Both the position numbers and the translations under genes were made by a program. The notes below the pieces were generated by a model. The model was not told the origin of the DNA. It was given only the letters and a program-made list of their open reading frames with translations, and searched no databases. This document shows, piece after piece, positions 4,948 through 6,181 of a DNA stretch of 6,181 bases. Source of the DNA: Dehalococcoidia bacterium (GTDB lineage: Bacteria > Chloroflexota > Dehalococcoidia > UBA2985); assembly GCA_030740415.1 (NCBI GenBank), contig JASLXI010000007.1, forward strand, positions 1 through 6,181. The letters are read 5' to 3'. The stretch's first letter is position 1; each line of letters begins with the position of its first letter.

Positions 4948-6181
4948 CTATATGCTTGGGTTCACACTCATGAAGATATGGCCATTTCCCCCGGGCGTGA
5001 CCTGTCCCATGGCAGCGGTCTCAGCTTTGAGGTTGATCTGCCGCGGGCCCGCAATCCCCCGAAGCTGTTCTATGCTGTCGGTATACATGGCCGTGCGGGT
5101 ACGCCCGTTACCCAGGTTCCCGCCGCTGGAATTGAAGGGATGAGGCCCCTCAACCCTGATATCTCCAGCATAGAAATCGAATGCCTCCCCTCTCTTCACA
5201 CCGTGCCACTGGAAGCCCTCCAGATAGCTTTGGGTGAACGTGGCAAAACCGTCGTAGGGGTTAAACACGTCTAGGTCTGCTGCGGTCGCTCCCGCGCCCT
5301 CGTAAAGCCTTCGGGCCAGGCTGTCGGTGTACGCCTCATGGTCCTCCAGGGTTGCCATGGTGCTCCGGCTGGGCTCCCGCACCTGGGCATGGCTTAACAC
5401 GTAGATGGGTTTTTGCTTCATGTCCTTGGCTCGATCGGCTGTCGCATAGATCATCGCAAAGGCATGATTCACTGGACGGTCTGAGTCCAACAGGCCGTTG
5501 GGCCAAGCAACATACCGCTGGGTCAAGTAGTCCTCCAAGGTAAGCTGGTACTGTTCGTGCTGTGCGTAGTATCCCCACGGAGTCATAAGGCCGTTCCTAC
5601 GCTGGTTGAGGACGAAGGGGGCCAGGTTATCGTGGCTCCCGCCGTACTTGGTGCAGTACTGCAAGAAGACAAACGCATGCTGCATCATCGCCGATGTCAT
5701 CCAGCCCCAGGGAGCGGACCACTTGCGTCCCCCTTGAGAATAATCTCCTGTTTCAAGAAGATATCGGCCTGGTACATTGCCCATGTTGTAGGTCATCAGC
5801 AAGACCTTTGCCATGCCGTCACCTACAGCCTGAGCGGCCTTACCCGTTTCTTGTCCGATTGCCAGGTCATTACGGTCGATATACTGGAGATTCTTCAGCG
5901 GAGTGCCTTCTCGCTCCATCCCTGCAACCAGCCAATCGGCGGACGTGTGGGAAAGCCCATCCTCAGAGTCATACGGCGGATCGAAGAAGGGCCTGGGCGT
6001 GCCACGGTCGGCTTGCGCCCAAGTATCGCCGGCCTTGGCCTCGCTGCACATGAAACCGTCTATGTCCTCTGCCTTTAGCCCCGCGTCTTCTATTGCCTTC
6101 TGAATTGCAATAATTTGAAAGGCGCCCAGAGTCTTGTCCATGGACATGCCGTCCCAGCGCCGATCTATTGGGGAATACCCG
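4948..6181 (-). CDS. thiolase-fold protein B, probably non-thiolytic (aldolase-like); 5' end outside the window
   Basis: The frame is open to the window edge: GYSPIDRRWDG precedes Met 6147 and matches thiolase A, so 6147 is internal and the true start lies outside. From Met 6147, 399 residues run to TAG at 4948. The thiolase layout is visible: PPYDSEDGL (57-65), the N-domain helix QETGKAAQAVGDGMAKVLL (99-117), APFVLNQRRNG, TLEDYLTQRYV, LLDSDRPVNHAFAMI (219-233), NPYDGF (296-301), NSSGGNLGNGRTR (339-351) and the C-terminal TPGGNGHIFMSV. None of the catalytic motifs is canonical: no Cys at the nucleophile site (Asp or Leu there), HDxF is YDGF (Tyr298), GHPxG is GNGRT, and CxxxGG is QVTPGG. Ltp2-type aldolases of steroid catabolism also lack these residues and use tyrosines, so a retro-aldol reaction is plausible. 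A DUF35 partner gene is not seen beside it and may lie upstream. Confidence 0.88.
   Translation of the reverse strand, partial: GYSPIDRRWDGMSMDKTLGAFQIIAIQKAIEDAGLKAEDIDGFMCSEAKAGDTWAQADRGTPRPFFDPPYDSEDGLSHTSADWLVAGMEREGTPLKNLQYIDRNDLAIGQETGKAAQAVGDGMAKVLLMTYNMGNVPGRYLLETGDYSQGGRKWSAPWGWMTSAMMQHAFVFLQYCTKYGGSHDNLAPFVLNQRRNGLMTPWGYYAQHEQYQLTLEDYLTQRYVAWPNGLLDSDRPVNHAFAMIYATADRAKDMKQKPIYVLSHAQVREPSRSTMATLEDHEAYTDSLARRLYEGAGATAADLDVFNPYDGFATFTQSYLEGFQWHGVKRGEAFDFYAGDIRVEGPHPFNSSGGNLGNGRTRTAMYTDSIEQLRGIAGPRQINLKAETAAMGQVTPGGNGHIFMSVNPSI

Noticed and set aside
4828..5274. Plus-strand 148-residue frame, and a similar one at 5557-6078
   Set aside because: Both are antisense to thiolase B or HAD1, which have strong motif support. 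Their composition looks like codon-shadow translation.
6145..6147. ATG 6147 as the start of thiolase B
   Set aside because: The frame continues upstream with SPIDRRWDG, matching thiolase A residues 35-43, so this Met is internal.
1..6181. CRISPR array, tRNA, insertion sequence or phage element
   Set aside because: No spaced direct repeats, cloverleaf, transposase or terminal inverted repeats are visible. The only direct repeats noted are the HAD paralogue match and one intergenic 10-bp word.

Overview
This window is a dense block of six genes, all on the minus strand and read from the high-coordinate end to the low. In transcription order they are: a thiolase-fold protein missing its extreme N-terminus (thiolase B, 6181 to 4948); a small HAD-type phosphohydrolase (HAD1, about 4860 to 4321); a second, degenerate HAD paralogue (HAD2, about 4301 to 3939); a double-length class III (CaiB/BaiF) CoA-transferase (about 3857 to 1398); a zinc-ribbon/OB-fold DUF35 protein (about 1233 to 823); and a second thiolase-fold protein running off the low end (thiolase A, 780 to 1). 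There are no tRNAs, rRNAs, CRISPR arrays, transposases or phage genes. The largest non-coding gap is about 158 bases (1240-1397).

The genes point to CoA-thioester metabolism of an unidentified carboxylic acid. The CoA-transferase would activate the acid as a CoA ester. The DUF35 protein and the thiolase next to it look like the two-component thiolase/aldolase complexes known from steroid side-chain degradation (Ltp2 with ChsH2-DUF35) and benzylsuccinate degradation (BbsA/BbsB). Both thiolases lack the nucleophilic Cys. Thiolase B, whose C-terminal half is visible, also lacks the usual catalytic His and second Cys and has Tyr in the HDxF position. A retro-aldol or other non-thiolytic C-C reaction is therefore more likely than classical thiolysis. 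The two HAD proteins have no obvious place in such a pathway and are the least explained part of the locus.

The organism is a bacterium with moderately high GC content, good Shine-Dalgarno sites and compact, co-directional genes. Paralogous thiolase-like proteins plus a fused class III CoA-transferase would fit an uncultured degrader such as Dehalococcoidia/SAR202 Chloroflexota or a similar lineage. This is a guess from gene content; nothing in the window fixes the taxon.

Main oddities: paralogous pairs (thiolases A and B; HAD1 and HAD2) with one degenerate HAD copy; a CoA-transferase whose two halves appear to differ at the catalytic Asp; Shine-Dalgarno sites that favour TTG or second-ATG starts over the most upstream ATG in three genes; a 15-bp inverted repeat flanking a TTGACA hexamer ahead of the DUF35 gene; and two mutually exclusive hairpins ahead of HAD1.
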